A stretch of DNA of 64,000 nucleotides from Phycisphaerales bacterium (GTDB lineage: Bacteria; Planctomycetota; Phycisphaerae; Phycisphaerales; UBA1924), in contig JAJDDD010000009.1 of the NCBI GenBank assembly GCA_029260495.1, positions 684,266-748,265 of the forward strand, read 5' to 3'. Under the pieces are notes generated by a model, which was not told the DNA's origin, did no database searches, and saw nothing but the letters and a program-made list of their open reading frames with translations. The position numbers and the translations under genes were made by a program. Of this stretch, positions 28,044-36,983 are shown piece by piece. Within the stretch, counting starts at the first letter, position 1, and each line of letters opens with the position of its first letter.

Positions 28044-28981
28044 CCGCTGCTGCTGCAACCTGCGTTGATTTGAGCGTCAAGCTCGGCTCGCTACGCCTGA
28101 AGAATCCGGTCACTGTCGCGTCGGGGACGTTTGGCTACGGCACAGAATATGCTCATGTTTTCGATTCCACCCTCCTCGGCGGTGTCTTTCTCAAAGCGCT
28201 GACAATGAACCCGCGCCCTGGCAATCCGCCCAACCGAATCTGCGAAACTTCTTCGGGCATGCTGAACTCGATCGGCCTGCAAAATGTCGGCATTGATCGA
28301 TTCTTCTCCGAAAAAGAGCCAAACTGCCAGAGAATAGCTAGCGCCGGCGTCACCATCTTCGCGAATCTCGCTGGCCAGACGATAGAAGAGTTCGAACAAC
28401 TGATTGATCATCTTGAAACAACGACTGCCGTTCATGCCTACGAACTGAACGTATCCTGTCCGAATGTGAACAAGGGTGGTTGCCAGTTTGGCCAGGATCA
28501 AACGCTCTTGCGCGAGTTGGTCATCGCGACGCGCAAGCTCACACAACGCCCCATCATCGTCAAGCTCTCACCGCAAGTGACGGATATCGCAGCGATGGGT
28601 GTTCTTTGTGAACGCGCCGGTGCCGACGCGCTTTCGCTTATCAACACCTTCCCCGCCATGGCGATTGATGCGCAATCGCGCCGGCCTGTCCTCAATACGA
28701 TCGCCGGCGGCCTTTCCGGTCCCGCAATTAAGCCCATCGCCCTGCGCATGGTCTACCAAACAGCTCAGGCAGTCAGTATCCCCATCATCGGAATGGGCGG
28801 AATCATGAACGCCACTGACGCCATCGAGTTCCTCCTCGCCGGCGCCAGCGCCATTTCCAGCGGCACAGCTAACTTCGTCAACCCCAACGCCCCTGTCGAA
28901 ATCTTGCGCGGGCTTGAGGCCTACTGCATTGAGCACTGTGTCGATCGCGTTGAACAACTCATCGGAGGGCTTCAGGTCTGA
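28040..28981 (+). CDS. pyrD: dihydroorotate dehydrogenase, class 1B catalytic subunit
   Basis: 313 aa, FMN-binding TIM barrel that oxidises dihydroorotate to orotate with PyrK. Visible: LKNPVTVASGTFGYG, ILNPRPGNPP-like segment (TMNPRPGNPPNRICE), GLQNVGIDRF, YELNVSCPNVNKGG (catalytic Cys in the NVSCPN motif), PIIVKLSPQVTDI, and IIGMGGIMNATDAIEFLLAG. Starts in the ATGA overlap with pyrK; the stop overlaps the pyrF start as TGATG. The last gene with the C-rich sense strand. Confidence 0.96.
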   Translation: MTAAAATCVDLSVKLGSLRLKNPVTVASGTFGYGTEYAHVFDSTLLGGVFLKALTMNPRPGNPPNRICETSSGMLNSIGLQNVGIDRFFSEKEPNCQRIASAGVTIFANLAGQTIEEFEQLIDHLETTTAVHAYELNVSCPNVNKGGCQFGQDQTLLRELVIATRKLTQRPIIVKLSPQVTDIAAMGVLCERAGADALSLINTFPAMAIDAQSRRPVLNTIAGGLSGPAIKPIALRMVYQTAQAVSIPIIGMGGIMNATDAIEFLLAGASAISSGTANFVNPNAPVEILRGLEAYCIEHCVDRVEQLIGGLQV

Positions 28982-29805
28982 TGGGAACCGCTCTGGAAAA
29001 ACTCATTCTCGCCCAGCGAGAAACCCAAAGCCTGCTTTCCGTCGGGCTCGAACCATGCCCGGAGTATTTGCCCTGCGGATTTGAGCCAACCCTTGCAGGC
29101 TACCGCGGCGCGATGCAGCTTATGGTTGACGCGACGCGCGGGCTCGCGGCTGCGTACAAGCTGAACCTCGCGTTCTTTGAATCGCTGGGGCCAGATGGCG
29201 CCGACCTGCTCTATGACGTTCGCGCCATGATTCCCGACAGTACGCTATCCATCGCAGACGGCAAACGCAGTGATATCGGCTCCAGCGCCCGCCGGTATGC
29301 CCAGGCTCTTTTTGATGAGTTGGCTGTCGACGCCGCGACGGTGAATCCTTTGATGGGTCGTGATTCTGTTGAAGCCTTTCTTGCGCACGAACAAAATCTG
29401 AGTTTTGTGCTGGCGCTGACATCAAACCCGGGCGCCGAGGATTTTCTCACCTCCGGAGATCTTTGGAAGCGAATCATTGAGCGCTCGCTGGATTGGGCGA
29501 CGGCGAAGAACTGCGGGTTCGTTGTCGGAGCGACGCGCTCGGGCATGATCGGCGACGTGCGCGCGCTGGCGGGGAATGCGCCTCTGCTTGTGCCGGGCGT
29601 GGGCGCACAAGGCGGCAGCATGACCGACTCTGTGCGCGCAGCGGTGGTCTCGCCGGACCAGCCGCGCGCGCTCATCCACGCGACACGTGGTTTACTCGGC
29701 GTCGAGTCCGACCAGGGGGATCCGGCAGACATCATCCATAACAATGCGCTCAACATGGTCATACGCATGCGGGAGGCGATCAATCATGAATGCGCCAACG
29801 ACTGA
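28981..29805 (+). CDS. pyrF: orotidine 5'-phosphate decarboxylase (subfamily 2)
   Basis: 274 aa, the long subfamily-2 form of OMP decarboxylase, which makes UMP. The catalytic D-x-K-x-x-D region is seen as ADGKRSDIGSSARRYA; LSVGLEPCPEYLP, YKLNLAFFESLG and VVGATRSGMIGDVR also match. Base composition of the sense strand changes from C-rich to G-rich within this gene. The pyrE start lies 20 nt inside its end. Confidence 0.94.
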   Translation: MGTALEKLILAQRETQSLLSVGLEPCPEYLPCGFEPTLAGYRGAMQLMVDATRGLAAAYKLNLAFFESLGPDGADLLYDVRAMIPDSTLSIADGKRSDIGSSARRYAQALFDELAVDAATVNPLMGRDSVEAFLAHEQNLSFVLALTSNPGAEDFLTSGDLWKRIIERSLDWATAKNCGFVVGATRSGMIGDVRALAGNAPLLVPGVGAQGGSMTDSVRAAVVSPDQPRALIHATRGLLGVESDQGDPADIIHNNALNMVIRMREAINHECAND

Positions 29806-30397
29806 CTTATCCACCCAGCAACGCACGCTGACCATCCTGAGGGAGGCGGGCGCTCTGTGCGATGGGCACTTTCTGCTCAGTTCTGGTTTGCATAGCGATC
29901 GGTACTGCCAATGCGCCGCAGTCTTCGAACAGCCAGAGCGCGGCGCCGAACTCGCAAGGCTGATGGGCGAGCGTTTGCTCAAGGATGTTTCCGTGGATGC
30001 CGTGCTGGCGCCGGCGCTCGGCGGAATTCTATGGGGGCACGAGCTGGCGCGTGCGATCGGAGCGAGATCGCTCTTTGCGGAGCGAAGTGAAGGCGGCAGC
30101 TTCGCGCTGCGGCGGGGGTTTGAGATTGCGCACGGATCGCGTGTGTTGGTCGCGGAAGATGTGGTGACCACGGGCAAGAGCGCGATGGAAATGACACCGC
30201 TCATACAAGCTGCTGAAGCCAAGGCGGTGGGGTATGCAGTGATTGCGGATCGGAGCAGTGGCATATTCTCACCCGACGCTCCTTTTTATGCGCTAACGAA
30301 GCTTGATTTTGAAATACACAATGCAGCGACATGCCCAATGTGCGCGCGGGGAGACATTCCAGTTAAACCCGGAAGCCGGAAAGGGATCGAAGCATGA
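29786..30397 (+). CDS. pyrE: orotate phosphoribosyltransferase
   Basis: 203 aa from the ATG at 29786, which has GGGAGGCG 9 nt upstream inside pyrF. It transfers ribose-5-phosphate from PRPP to orotate. Visible: FLLSSGLHSDRYCQC, VLAPALGGILWGHELARA and the PRPP loop VLVAEDVVTTGKSAMEM. A C-terminal segment with CPMC is seen (ATCPMCARGDIPVKPGSRKG), as in the CPLC-type PyrE group. Overlaps carA by ATGA. Confidence 0.95.
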   Translation: MNAPTTDLSTQQRTLTILREAGALCDGHFLLSSGLHSDRYCQCAAVFEQPERGAELARLMGERLLKDVSVDAVLAPALGGILWGHELARAIGARSLFAERSEGGSFALRRGFEIAHGSRVLVAEDVVTTGKSAMEMTPLIQAAEAKAVGYAVIADRSSGIFSPDAPFYALTKLDFEIHNAATCPMCARGDIPVKPGSRKGIEA

Positions 30398-31563
30398 GCC
30401 CGTCTATGCGAGAGACCGACGAAATACAGCGCACAGCGCCAGCGGAAGTATCGATTGTTGAGGACACAAGATGTAGAGGCAGTTGGCGCGAAGACGACAT
30501 GCTGCGCGCAGAGCTTGAGCTTGAAGATGGCACGGTGCTGCACGGGCGGTGCTTCGGGCATCCGGAGTCGGTGGCGGGTGAAGTCGTATTTAATACAGGG
30601 ATGGTGGGGTATCCGGAGATGCTGACCGACCCGTCGTACACAGGGCAGATCGTTGTGGCGACGTACCCGCTTATCGGCAACTATGGAGCGCCTCCACCAT
30701 TGGCTCCGAACGAACTGGACGCGCCTTATGAATCAGCGAAGATCCAGGCTGCGGGATTGATCGTTTCGGAATACTGCGCGAAGCATAGTCATTGGAATGC
30801 GGCGCGCAGTCTTGGGAGTTGGCTTGAGGATGAGCGGATTTGTGCGATCGCCGGAGTTGATACACGTATTTTGACCCAACGCCTGCGCAACTGCGGGACG
30901 ATGCTTGGTGTGATCCGCGTGAACGGCGCCGACACGCCGTTTGTCGACCCAAACCAACAGAATCTGGTGGCGCGGGTTAGCATTGCAGAGCCGATTCTCT
31001 ACAAAGCGGGCGAGAAGAGGGTTGCGATTATTGATTGTGGCTGTAAGCACAACATCATTCGGTCGTTGCTGGCGCGTGATCTCTCCGTCATACGTGTGCC
31101 TTGGGATCACGATCTTTCAGAAGAAAGATATGACGGCGTGGTCCTTTCAAATGGTCCGGGTGATCCAGAGATGGCAAGCGTGGTCGTCAAGACAATCGAG
31201 CGTCTTCTTGAATACTCCGAGCCTGTCTTTGGAATATGCATGGGACATCAGCTCATGGCGCAGGCAATTGGGGCGAGAACATATAAACTTAAGTACGGTC
31301 ACCGAGGACAGAACCAGCCGGTGATCGAAACGGGAACCGACACCTGTTCCATCACGAGTCAGAATCATGGATACGCCGTGGATGCATCAACGATTCCTCG
31401 CGACTGGCGCGAGTGGTTTACGAATCTGAATGACGGAACCAATGAAGGGCTTCGACATACGTTCTGGCCACACCGAAGTGTGCAGTTTCATCCGGAGGCA
31501 TGTCCCGGGCCGACGAACACAGCATTTCTCTTTGATGAGTTCGCAAGGATGGTGCAAGGATGA
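30394..31563 (+). CDS. carA: carbamoyl-phosphate synthase small subunit
   Basis: 389 aa glutaminase subunit giving ammonia to CarB. ALELEDG-like opening appears as RAELELEDGTVLHG after a ~35-residue extension; an internal ATG at 30499 would give the usual length, but the ATGA overlap with pyrE supports the longer form. Visible: TGMVGYPEMLTDPSYTGQ, GVDTRILTQRLRNCG, LSNGPGDPEM, the Cys nucleophile in FGICMGHQLMAQA and the HPE triad residues in VQFHPEACPGP. Confidence 0.96.
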   Translation: MSPSMRETDEIQRTAPAEVSIVEDTRCRGSWREDDMLRAELELEDGTVLHGRCFGHPESVAGEVVFNTGMVGYPEMLTDPSYTGQIVVATYPLIGNYGAPPPLAPNELDAPYESAKIQAAGLIVSEYCAKHSHWNAARSLGSWLEDERICAIAGVDTRILTQRLRNCGTMLGVIRVNGADTPFVDPNQQNLVARVSIAEPILYKAGEKRVAIIDCGCKHNIIRSLLARDLSVIRVPWDHDLSEERYDGVVLSNGPGDPEMASVVVKTIERLLEYSEPVFGICMGHQLMAQAIGARTYKLKYGHRGQNQPVIETGTDTCSITSQNHGYAVDASTIPRDWREWFTNLNDGTNEGLRHTFWPHRSVQFHPEACPGPTNTAFLFDEFARMVQG

Positions 31564-34500
31564 AACGAGCGATACCGAAAAAGACTTTAGTGCTCGGAAG
31601 TTCGGCGCTAAAAATTGGTGAAGCTGGAGAGTTTGATTATTCGGGTAGCCAGGCGATCAAAGCGCTGCAGGAAGAAGGCGTTGAGGTCGTGTTAATTAAC
31701 CCCAATATTGCGACGGTGCAGACCTCCGAAGGGCTCGCAGATCACGTTTATTTTTTGCCAATCACGCCTGAATTCGTCCAGCGTGTCATCGAACGTGAAA
31801 AACCGGACAGCATTCTCTTGGGATTTGGCGGGCAGACGGCGCTGAACTGTGGATTACGTTTGGATGAATTCGGAGCGCTCAATAAGCATAACGTGCGAGT
31901 TCTGGGGGCGCCGCTCGCAGCGGTCCGGGATTCGGAGGATCGTGAACGTTTTACTGCGCGTCTTGACGAGATTGACGTAAAGACGCCTGCAGGGCGCACG
32001 GCGACGAGCGTAGAAGGCGCGCTTGATGCAGCAACCTCGATCGGCTATCCGGTGATGATGCGCGTTGGCTTTGCGCTCGGCGGACTTGGTTCGGGCGTGT
32101 GCCGGGATGAACAGTCGCTGCGCGAGCTAGCTTCGCGTGCCCTGGCCCATGCGCCGCAAGTGTTAATCGAAGAATATCTGGAGGGCTGGAAAGAGATTGA
32201 GTATGAGGTGATGCGAGACGTGAACGGCAACTGCATCATCATCTGCAATATGGAAAATCTTGATCCGCTCGGGATTCACACGGGGGAAAGCGTCGTGGTG
32301 GCGCCGAGCCAGACCCTAACGAATCATGAATATCACAAGATGCGCGAGATTGCCACAAAGGTAATTTCACATCTTGGAATCATCGGCGAGTGCAATATTC
32401 AATATGCTCTGGACCCGATACGCGATGACTATCGTGTGATCGAAGTGAACGCGCGACTCTCGCGCAGCAGTGCGCTGGCATCGAAAGCGACGGGATACCC
32501 GATTGCATTCGTTGCCGCCAAGCTCGCGCTGGGTTACGGAATGCATGAGCTAACAAACCGCGTGACCGGGGTGACCACGGCGTTCTTTGAGCCTTCGCTT
32601 GATTATGTGGTGGTGAAGGCGCCGCGATGGGATCTTAAGAAGTTTCGCAATGTCTCAAGACAAATCGGATCACGGATGAAATCCGTCGGCGAGGTCATGG
32701 CAATTGGTCGTTCGTTTGAGGAAGCGGTGCAAAAAGCGATGCGCATGCTCGATACGGGCGAGCCCGGGCTGATCGGCGGATCGAACTGTGAGTTTGATGA
32801 TCTTGAGCGGGAACTGGCTGAGCCGACGGAAGAACGACTCTTCGCAGTAGCGCATGCGCTGACGGCTGGTTGGAATGTTGACGCCGTTCACAAGTTGTCA
32901 CACATTGATCGGTGGTTTCTGGAGCGGGTTGCGAATATTGTTCGTATCGGCGCCAGGCTGCAGGAACGGGGGTCTGCTACGTTGAATGATGGCGAGCTTC
33001 TTGGGCTGGGGAAGCGAACTGGTTTTTCTGACGTGCAAATTGCGGCGTTGGCTGGTGTGGAAGAAAGCGACGTGCAAGACGCGCGAGTAACATTTGATCT
33101 TCATCCTGTCATTCGGCGAATTGACACACTCGCCGCGGAGTACCCAGCTCGCACGAACTATCTCTATCTGACTTATCACGGTGAGCAAGATGAGTATATT
33201 GCCCACGATGAGAACGGCGTGATGGTGTTGGGATCGGGCGCGTATCGAATTGGGTCTTCGGTGGAGTTTGACTGGTGCTGTGTGAATACGGTGCGGTCGC
33301 TGCGCGAGATGGGGGAAACGACGATCGTCGTGAACTGCAATCCGGAGACAGTAAGCACAGATTATGACGAATCGGATTATCTGTTTTTCGAAGAAATTAC
33401 AGTTGAAACAATAAGCGAAATTCACACAAAGATGGCTGCGCAGGGTGTGATTGTTTCGATGGGCGGCCAGACGCCGAACACGCTTGCGATGAAGCTCGAT
33501 CGCGCGGGCGTTCGCGTGTTGGGAACTTCTGCGGTGGAAATTGATCGTGCGGAAGATCGGCATAAGTTTTCAAGTTTGCTTGATTCGCTGGGTGTGGATC
33601 AGCCGCCGTGGCGAGAGGTGGCATCGATTGAGGACGCATGCGAGTTTGCGCAGGCGGTTGGGTATCCCGCGCTGGTGCGGCCTTCGTATGTATTGAGTGG
33701 GGCAGCGATGGCGGTGGCGTCAAATGATGTGGAACTGACGAGCTATCTGGCGCATGCAGCAAAGGTGTCGCCGGAACATCCGATTGTCATCAGTAAATAT
33801 TTGCGGAATGCGAAGGAAATTGAGTTTGACGCGATCGCGGATGATGGTGAGATCGTGGTGTATGCGATTAGCGAGCATGTTGAGAATGCGGGTGTGCATT
33901 CGGGCGATGCCACGCTGGTTTTTCCGCCACAACGAATGTACTTGGAGACGGTGCGGCAAATTCGGCGCATTTCCAAGCAAATTGCGACGGAGCTGCAAAT
34001 TAATGGGCCGTTGAATATTCAGTTCATTGCGAAGGACAATGAAGTGAAAGTGATTGAGTGCAACCTGCGAGCGTCGCGGAGCTTTCCGTTTGTATCGAAA
34101 ATATTGCGGCAGAACTTCATTGATATTGCGACGCGGGTGATCATGCAGGCGCCATATAAAAGGCCGGCGAAAGAGGTGTTTGAACTGAATCATGTTGGCG
34201 TAAAAGCGCCGCAGTTTTCGTTTGCGCGGCTGGATGGGGCGGACCCGACGCTGGGTGTTGAGATGGCTTCAACCGGGGAGGTTGGTTGCATCGGTGAAGA
34301 TTTCAATGAGGCGTTCTTAAAGTCGCTAATGTCGGTGGGGTATCAATTCCCGATACACGCGGTGCTGTTTTCCGTGGGGTCGATTGAAGCGAAGGCGGAC
34401 CTACTCAAGAGCGCACGGCAGCTTCGTGACCTGGGTGTGAAGTTCTTTGCAACGCCCGGGACTGCGAGATTTTTGCGAGAAAATGATATTGAGACGAAGC

Positions 34501-34778
34501 GGGTTTGCTGGCCGTTGGATGATGTCGCGAGTGAAAATAAAATGAATGCTGTGGAGCTATTACGGCGGCGCAAGGTGGATATTGTTATTAATATTCCGCA
34601 TGAGGATCGGGAAGAGGAACTGACGAATGGGTATGCGATCCGGCGCGCTGCGGTGGACTTTAATGTGCCACTGATTACGAACCGGCAACTGGCGGTACGA
34701 CTGGCTGAAGCGCTTTCACGGACGAAGGCTGGCTCACTGGCGATTCGGAGTTGGGGTGAGTACGCGACGGTCGGTTGA
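31560..34778 (+). CDS. carB: carbamoyl-phosphate synthase large subunit
   Basis: 1072 aa, full length. Two homologous ATP-grasp halves (carboxyphosphate and carbamoyl-phosphate domains) with LVLGSSALKIGEAGEFDYSG and VMVLGSGAYRIGSSVEFDWC, followed by the C-terminal MGS-like regulatory domain (FATPGTARFLRENDIETKRV). GFGGQTALNCG and MGGQTPNTLA are the paired signatures. It supplies carbamoyl phosphate to pyrB. Ends the operon; no arginine genes are nearby. Sense strand strongly G-rich, unlike the purine genes of the same operon. Confidence 0.98.
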   Translation: MKRAIPKKTLVLGSSALKIGEAGEFDYSGSQAIKALQEEGVEVVLINPNIATVQTSEGLADHVYFLPITPEFVQRVIEREKPDSILLGFGGQTALNCGLRLDEFGALNKHNVRVLGAPLAAVRDSEDRERFTARLDEIDVKTPAGRTATSVEGALDAATSIGYPVMMRVGFALGGLGSGVCRDEQSLRELASRALAHAPQVLIEEYLEGWKEIEYEVMRDVNGNCIIICNMENLDPLGIHTGESVVVAPSQTLTNHEYHKMREIATKVISHLGIIGECNIQYALDPIRDDYRVIEVNARLSRSSALASKATGYPIAFVAAKLALGYGMHELTNRVTGVTTAFFEPSLDYVVVKAPRWDLKKFRNVSRQIGSRMKSVGEVMAIGRSFEEAVQKAMRMLDTGEPGLIGGSNCEFDDLERELAEPTEERLFAVAHALTAGWNVDAVHKLSHIDRWFLERVANIVRIGARLQERGSATLNDGELLGLGKRTGFSDVQIAALAGVEESDVQDARVTFDLHPVIRRIDTLAAEYPARTNYLYLTYHGEQDEYIAHDENGVMVLGSGAYRIGSSVEFDWCCVNTVRSLREMGETTIVVNCNPETVSTDYDESDYLFFEEITVETISEIHTKMAAQGVIVSMGGQTPNTLAMKLDRAGVRVLGTSAVEIDRAEDRHKFSSLLDSLGVDQPPWREVASIEDACEFAQAVGYPALVRPSYVLSGAAMAVASNDVELTSYLAHAAKVSPEHPIVISKYLRNAKEIEFDAIADDGEIVVYAISEHVENAGVHSGDATLVFPPQRMYLETVRQIRRISKQIATELQINGPLNIQFIAKDNEVKVIECNLRASRSFPFVSKILRQNFIDIATRVIMQAPYKRPAKEVFELNHVGVKAPQFSFARLDGADPTLGVEMASTGEVGCIGEDFNEAFLKSLMSVGYQFPIHAVLFSVGSIEAKADLLKSARQLRDLGVKFFATPGTARFLRENDIETKRVCWPLDDVASENKMNAVELLRRRKVDIVINIPHEDREEELTNGYAIRRAAVDFNVPLITNRQLAVRLAEALSRTKAGSLAIRSWGEYATVG

Positions 34779-34848
34779 TGGGAAGTGAATCGCATGCCCA
34801 GGGGCGCACCACCACATGCGTTATTATGAGGCGCGTACTCCATTTCAC

Positions 34849-35823
34849 CTAAGGCAGAAGCTGAAAACGCTTCGGTATGCGCGGCACGAGGAGAATCACC
34901 CTGCGGGGAGTGTCGCCAGTGGGGTCTGACGTATCGAGTAGTGACAGGAGCGCATCGCCCAGCGTTGGTAAGCGTGGTGGAGCAGGGCCGGCTGGCGCTG
35001 GACGATGGGAAGGGTTGGCGTCGTGAGTCGCGTTCGTTGAGCCTTGATTGGGATCCAGCTCGTTCGCTGGCGCGGAAGTCGATCCCGAATCTGGCGCATC
35101 TCTTGCCGGCGATATTTCCCAATCCTGCTCAGGAGATTCGGGAATAATCAGCAGGGCTTCTCCCGGTGCGAGCGAGAGATGTGACGTCAGTGTGCGGAAG
35201 ACGTGGCCTCGCTCTTCCTCTGTCAGGCGTCGGGATTGAAATGGCGCCCGACGATTGTTCCTCTCGTCATGTGCGACGTGTTGGAATGCGAGTTCAAGAT
35301 GGAGTTTATCAAGAGCAGGTGTTGGAACAACCCAGTCTCGAATGAGAATGCGAAGGGCGCCGGGCTTGAGGTCAAGGGGAGCATTTGAGATACGGAACAG
35401 TCTCGCAGTATGAAACTCCGGACCGGCGACGAGTTGAGTCCAGGCGGCGGGCTGGCCGAGCCAGCGCGCATTCACGACGGACTGTGGAATGAGCTTTTCC
35501 ACGACGGCGGCAGTTTCGTCCAGAGGGATGAGCACGAGGCGCAGGCCATTTTTTTCCCATCGGCTGGCGACCTCGCCAAATCGGTCCGCGGCCGCTTGTT
35601 CATAGGGAGCGAGAGTGGCGGAGAAGTCGTCGGAGGATGCTCGTGTCGCCCAGGATCGCAGTTCGACACCGGCGCCGGTACTGGGAAAGATATTGGAAGT
35701 CGTGCTTTTGACGGGGTCGGTTGTTTCTGCACCAAGATCTGAAGGCTTTGTGTTCGATGCGCATGAAGCCATGCAGAGCAGAACCGCGGATAAAATCCAA
35801 CTCGCATCAGTCTTGCGGATCAT
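34849..35823 (-). CDS. putative lipoprotein, 324 aa
   Basis: Unrecognised. Signal with lipobox (ILSAVLLCMASC, Cys near residue 21). The middle part contains helix- and strand-forming segments (RFGEVASRWEKNGLRLVLIP, RLTEEERGHVFRTLTSHLSL), then a Pro/Ser/Asp-rich linker of ~60 residues and a short C-terminal block (TPRRVILLVPRIPKRFQLLP). The start overlaps the stop of the LOG-family gene as TGATG, so both are co-transcribed. Convergent with carB. Confidence 0.75.
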   Translation of the reverse strand: MIRKTDASWILSAVLLCMASCASNTKPSDLGAETTDPVKSTTSNIFPSTGAGVELRSWATRASSDDFSATLAPYEQAAADRFGEVASRWEKNGLRLVLIPLDETAAVVEKLIPQSVVNARWLGQPAAWTQLVAGPEFHTARLFRISNAPLDLKPGALRILIRDWVVPTPALDKLHLELAFQHVAHDERNNRRAPFQSRRLTEEERGHVFRTLTSHLSLAPGEALLIIPESPEQDWEISPARDAPDSGSTSAPANELDPNQGSTNATHDANPSHRPAPAGPAPPRLPTLGDALLSLLDTSDPTGDTPRRVILLVPRIPKRFQLLP

Positions 35824-36920
35824 CAGTCGCGCGCATCGAACTCGTTAATACGGTCAATCAGTTTGCGAACCAGTCCGTACGCTCGTTTGGTGTGCGTGAA
35901 GGCGAGGCGCGGGAGATCAAGATGATCATCCTCAGCGGTGTATGGCCCGCGCTGAACGATTGACCCGCTCTTGACGAGCGTCGCAAACTCGGTGTTCAAG
36001 CGAGCGACATCTTCATCACGCAACGCACGGTTGATGCGGATGACGAGATCGTCCTTCACGTACCGCGATGAGTGATAGTTACGATAGAAACGGCTGATGT
36101 GGTCCACTGCGTCTTCGACTGTCTTGGCGATGTAGAATAGGCCCAAATCAACCTCAGAGATGAACTTCCCGCCGAGCAGCTGTTGCTTGATGTACTCTTC
36201 CCAGTGATCCCAGTAGTTTCCGTCGCCTTCCATCATGACGATGGGCACGATGCTGGATTTTCCGGTTTGCACGAGTGTGAGCGTTTCGAAGGCTTCATCG
36301 TGCGTCCCGAACCCGCCGGGGAAGACAACGACGGCGTCGGACTGGCTGACGAACATGAGCTTGCGTGTGAAGAAGTAGCGAAAGTTGATGAGTTTGGAGT
36401 CGCCGTCAATGATGGTGTTGGCAGTCGTCTCAAAGGGCAGGCGGATGGAAAGGCCGAATGAAGCATCCCGGCCTGGCCCTTCATGGCCTGCTTTCATGAT
36501 GCCATCGCCTGCGCCGGTGATGACGAGCCAGCCACTCTCGGCGATAATTCGGGAGAACGTGACGGCTTCGATGTAGTCGGGATGATCGGGGGGCGTGCGA
36601 GCAGAGCCAAAGATGCTCACCATCCGGGCATCGGGATACTCAGCGAATACGCGGTAGGCGTGGCGCAGCTCCTTCATGGAAGCGGCCATCAGCTTGAGTT
36701 CACCTGTATTGCGACCGTCTGAGACAAGCTTGAGTGAAGTGATGAGGAGATCGCGAATGAAGCGGGAGTCAGGCGACGCTGGATCGCCCCCAACTTCGCG
36801 GATGAGCTCGTCGAGTCGGGCTTTGACTTCCGGGCTCGCAAGGTGCGGCCTGGTCGTGGCGCGGGGGGCGACGGGGGTATTCGGGGCGTCAGAAAGTCGG
36901 TTGTCTGGTTGATCTCGCAT
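35823..36920 (-). CDS. LOG-family (TIGR00730-like) Rossmann-fold protein
   Basis: 365 aa, longer than the ~190-aa core. The core is visible: MVSIFGSARTPPDHPDY, WLVITGAGDGIMKAGHEG and VVVFPGGFGTHDEAFETLTL, i.e. the PGG-x-GT-x-x-E motif of LOG/lysine-decarboxylase-like proteins. Members studied are cytokinin-activating nucleoside-5'-monophosphate phosphoribohydrolases or nucleotidases of the PpnN type. The N-terminal ~80 residues and the C-terminal extension suggest the PpnN-like long group (inference). Co-transcribed with the following lipoprotein gene. Confidence 0.88.
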   Translation of the reverse strand: MRDQPDNRLSDAPNTPVAPRATTRPHLASPEVKARLDELIREVGGDPASPDSRFIRDLLITSLKLVSDGRNTGELKLMAASMKELRHAYRVFAEYPDARMVSIFGSARTPPDHPDYIEAVTFSRIIAESGWLVITGAGDGIMKAGHEGPGRDASFGLSIRLPFETTANTIIDGDSKLINFRYFFTRKLMFVSQSDAVVVFPGGFGTHDEAFETLTLVQTGKSSIVPIVMMEGDGNYWDHWEEYIKQQLLGGKFISEVDLGLFYIAKTVEDAVDHISRFYRNYHSSRYVKDDLVIRINRALRDEDVARLNTEFATLVKSGSIVQRGPYTAEDDHLDLPRLAFTHTKRAYGLVRKLIDRINEFDARD

Positions 36921-36983
36921 AGTGGGCAGAGAGTCTACCCATCGGAGCGGGCCGACGGGTGGGAGTGATGCTCGAGCGGGCGG

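Noticed and set aside
28900-29500. Replication origin at the strand-composition flip
   Set aside because: The flip lies inside coding genes of one operon, with no dnaA, dnaN or visible DnaA-box cluster.
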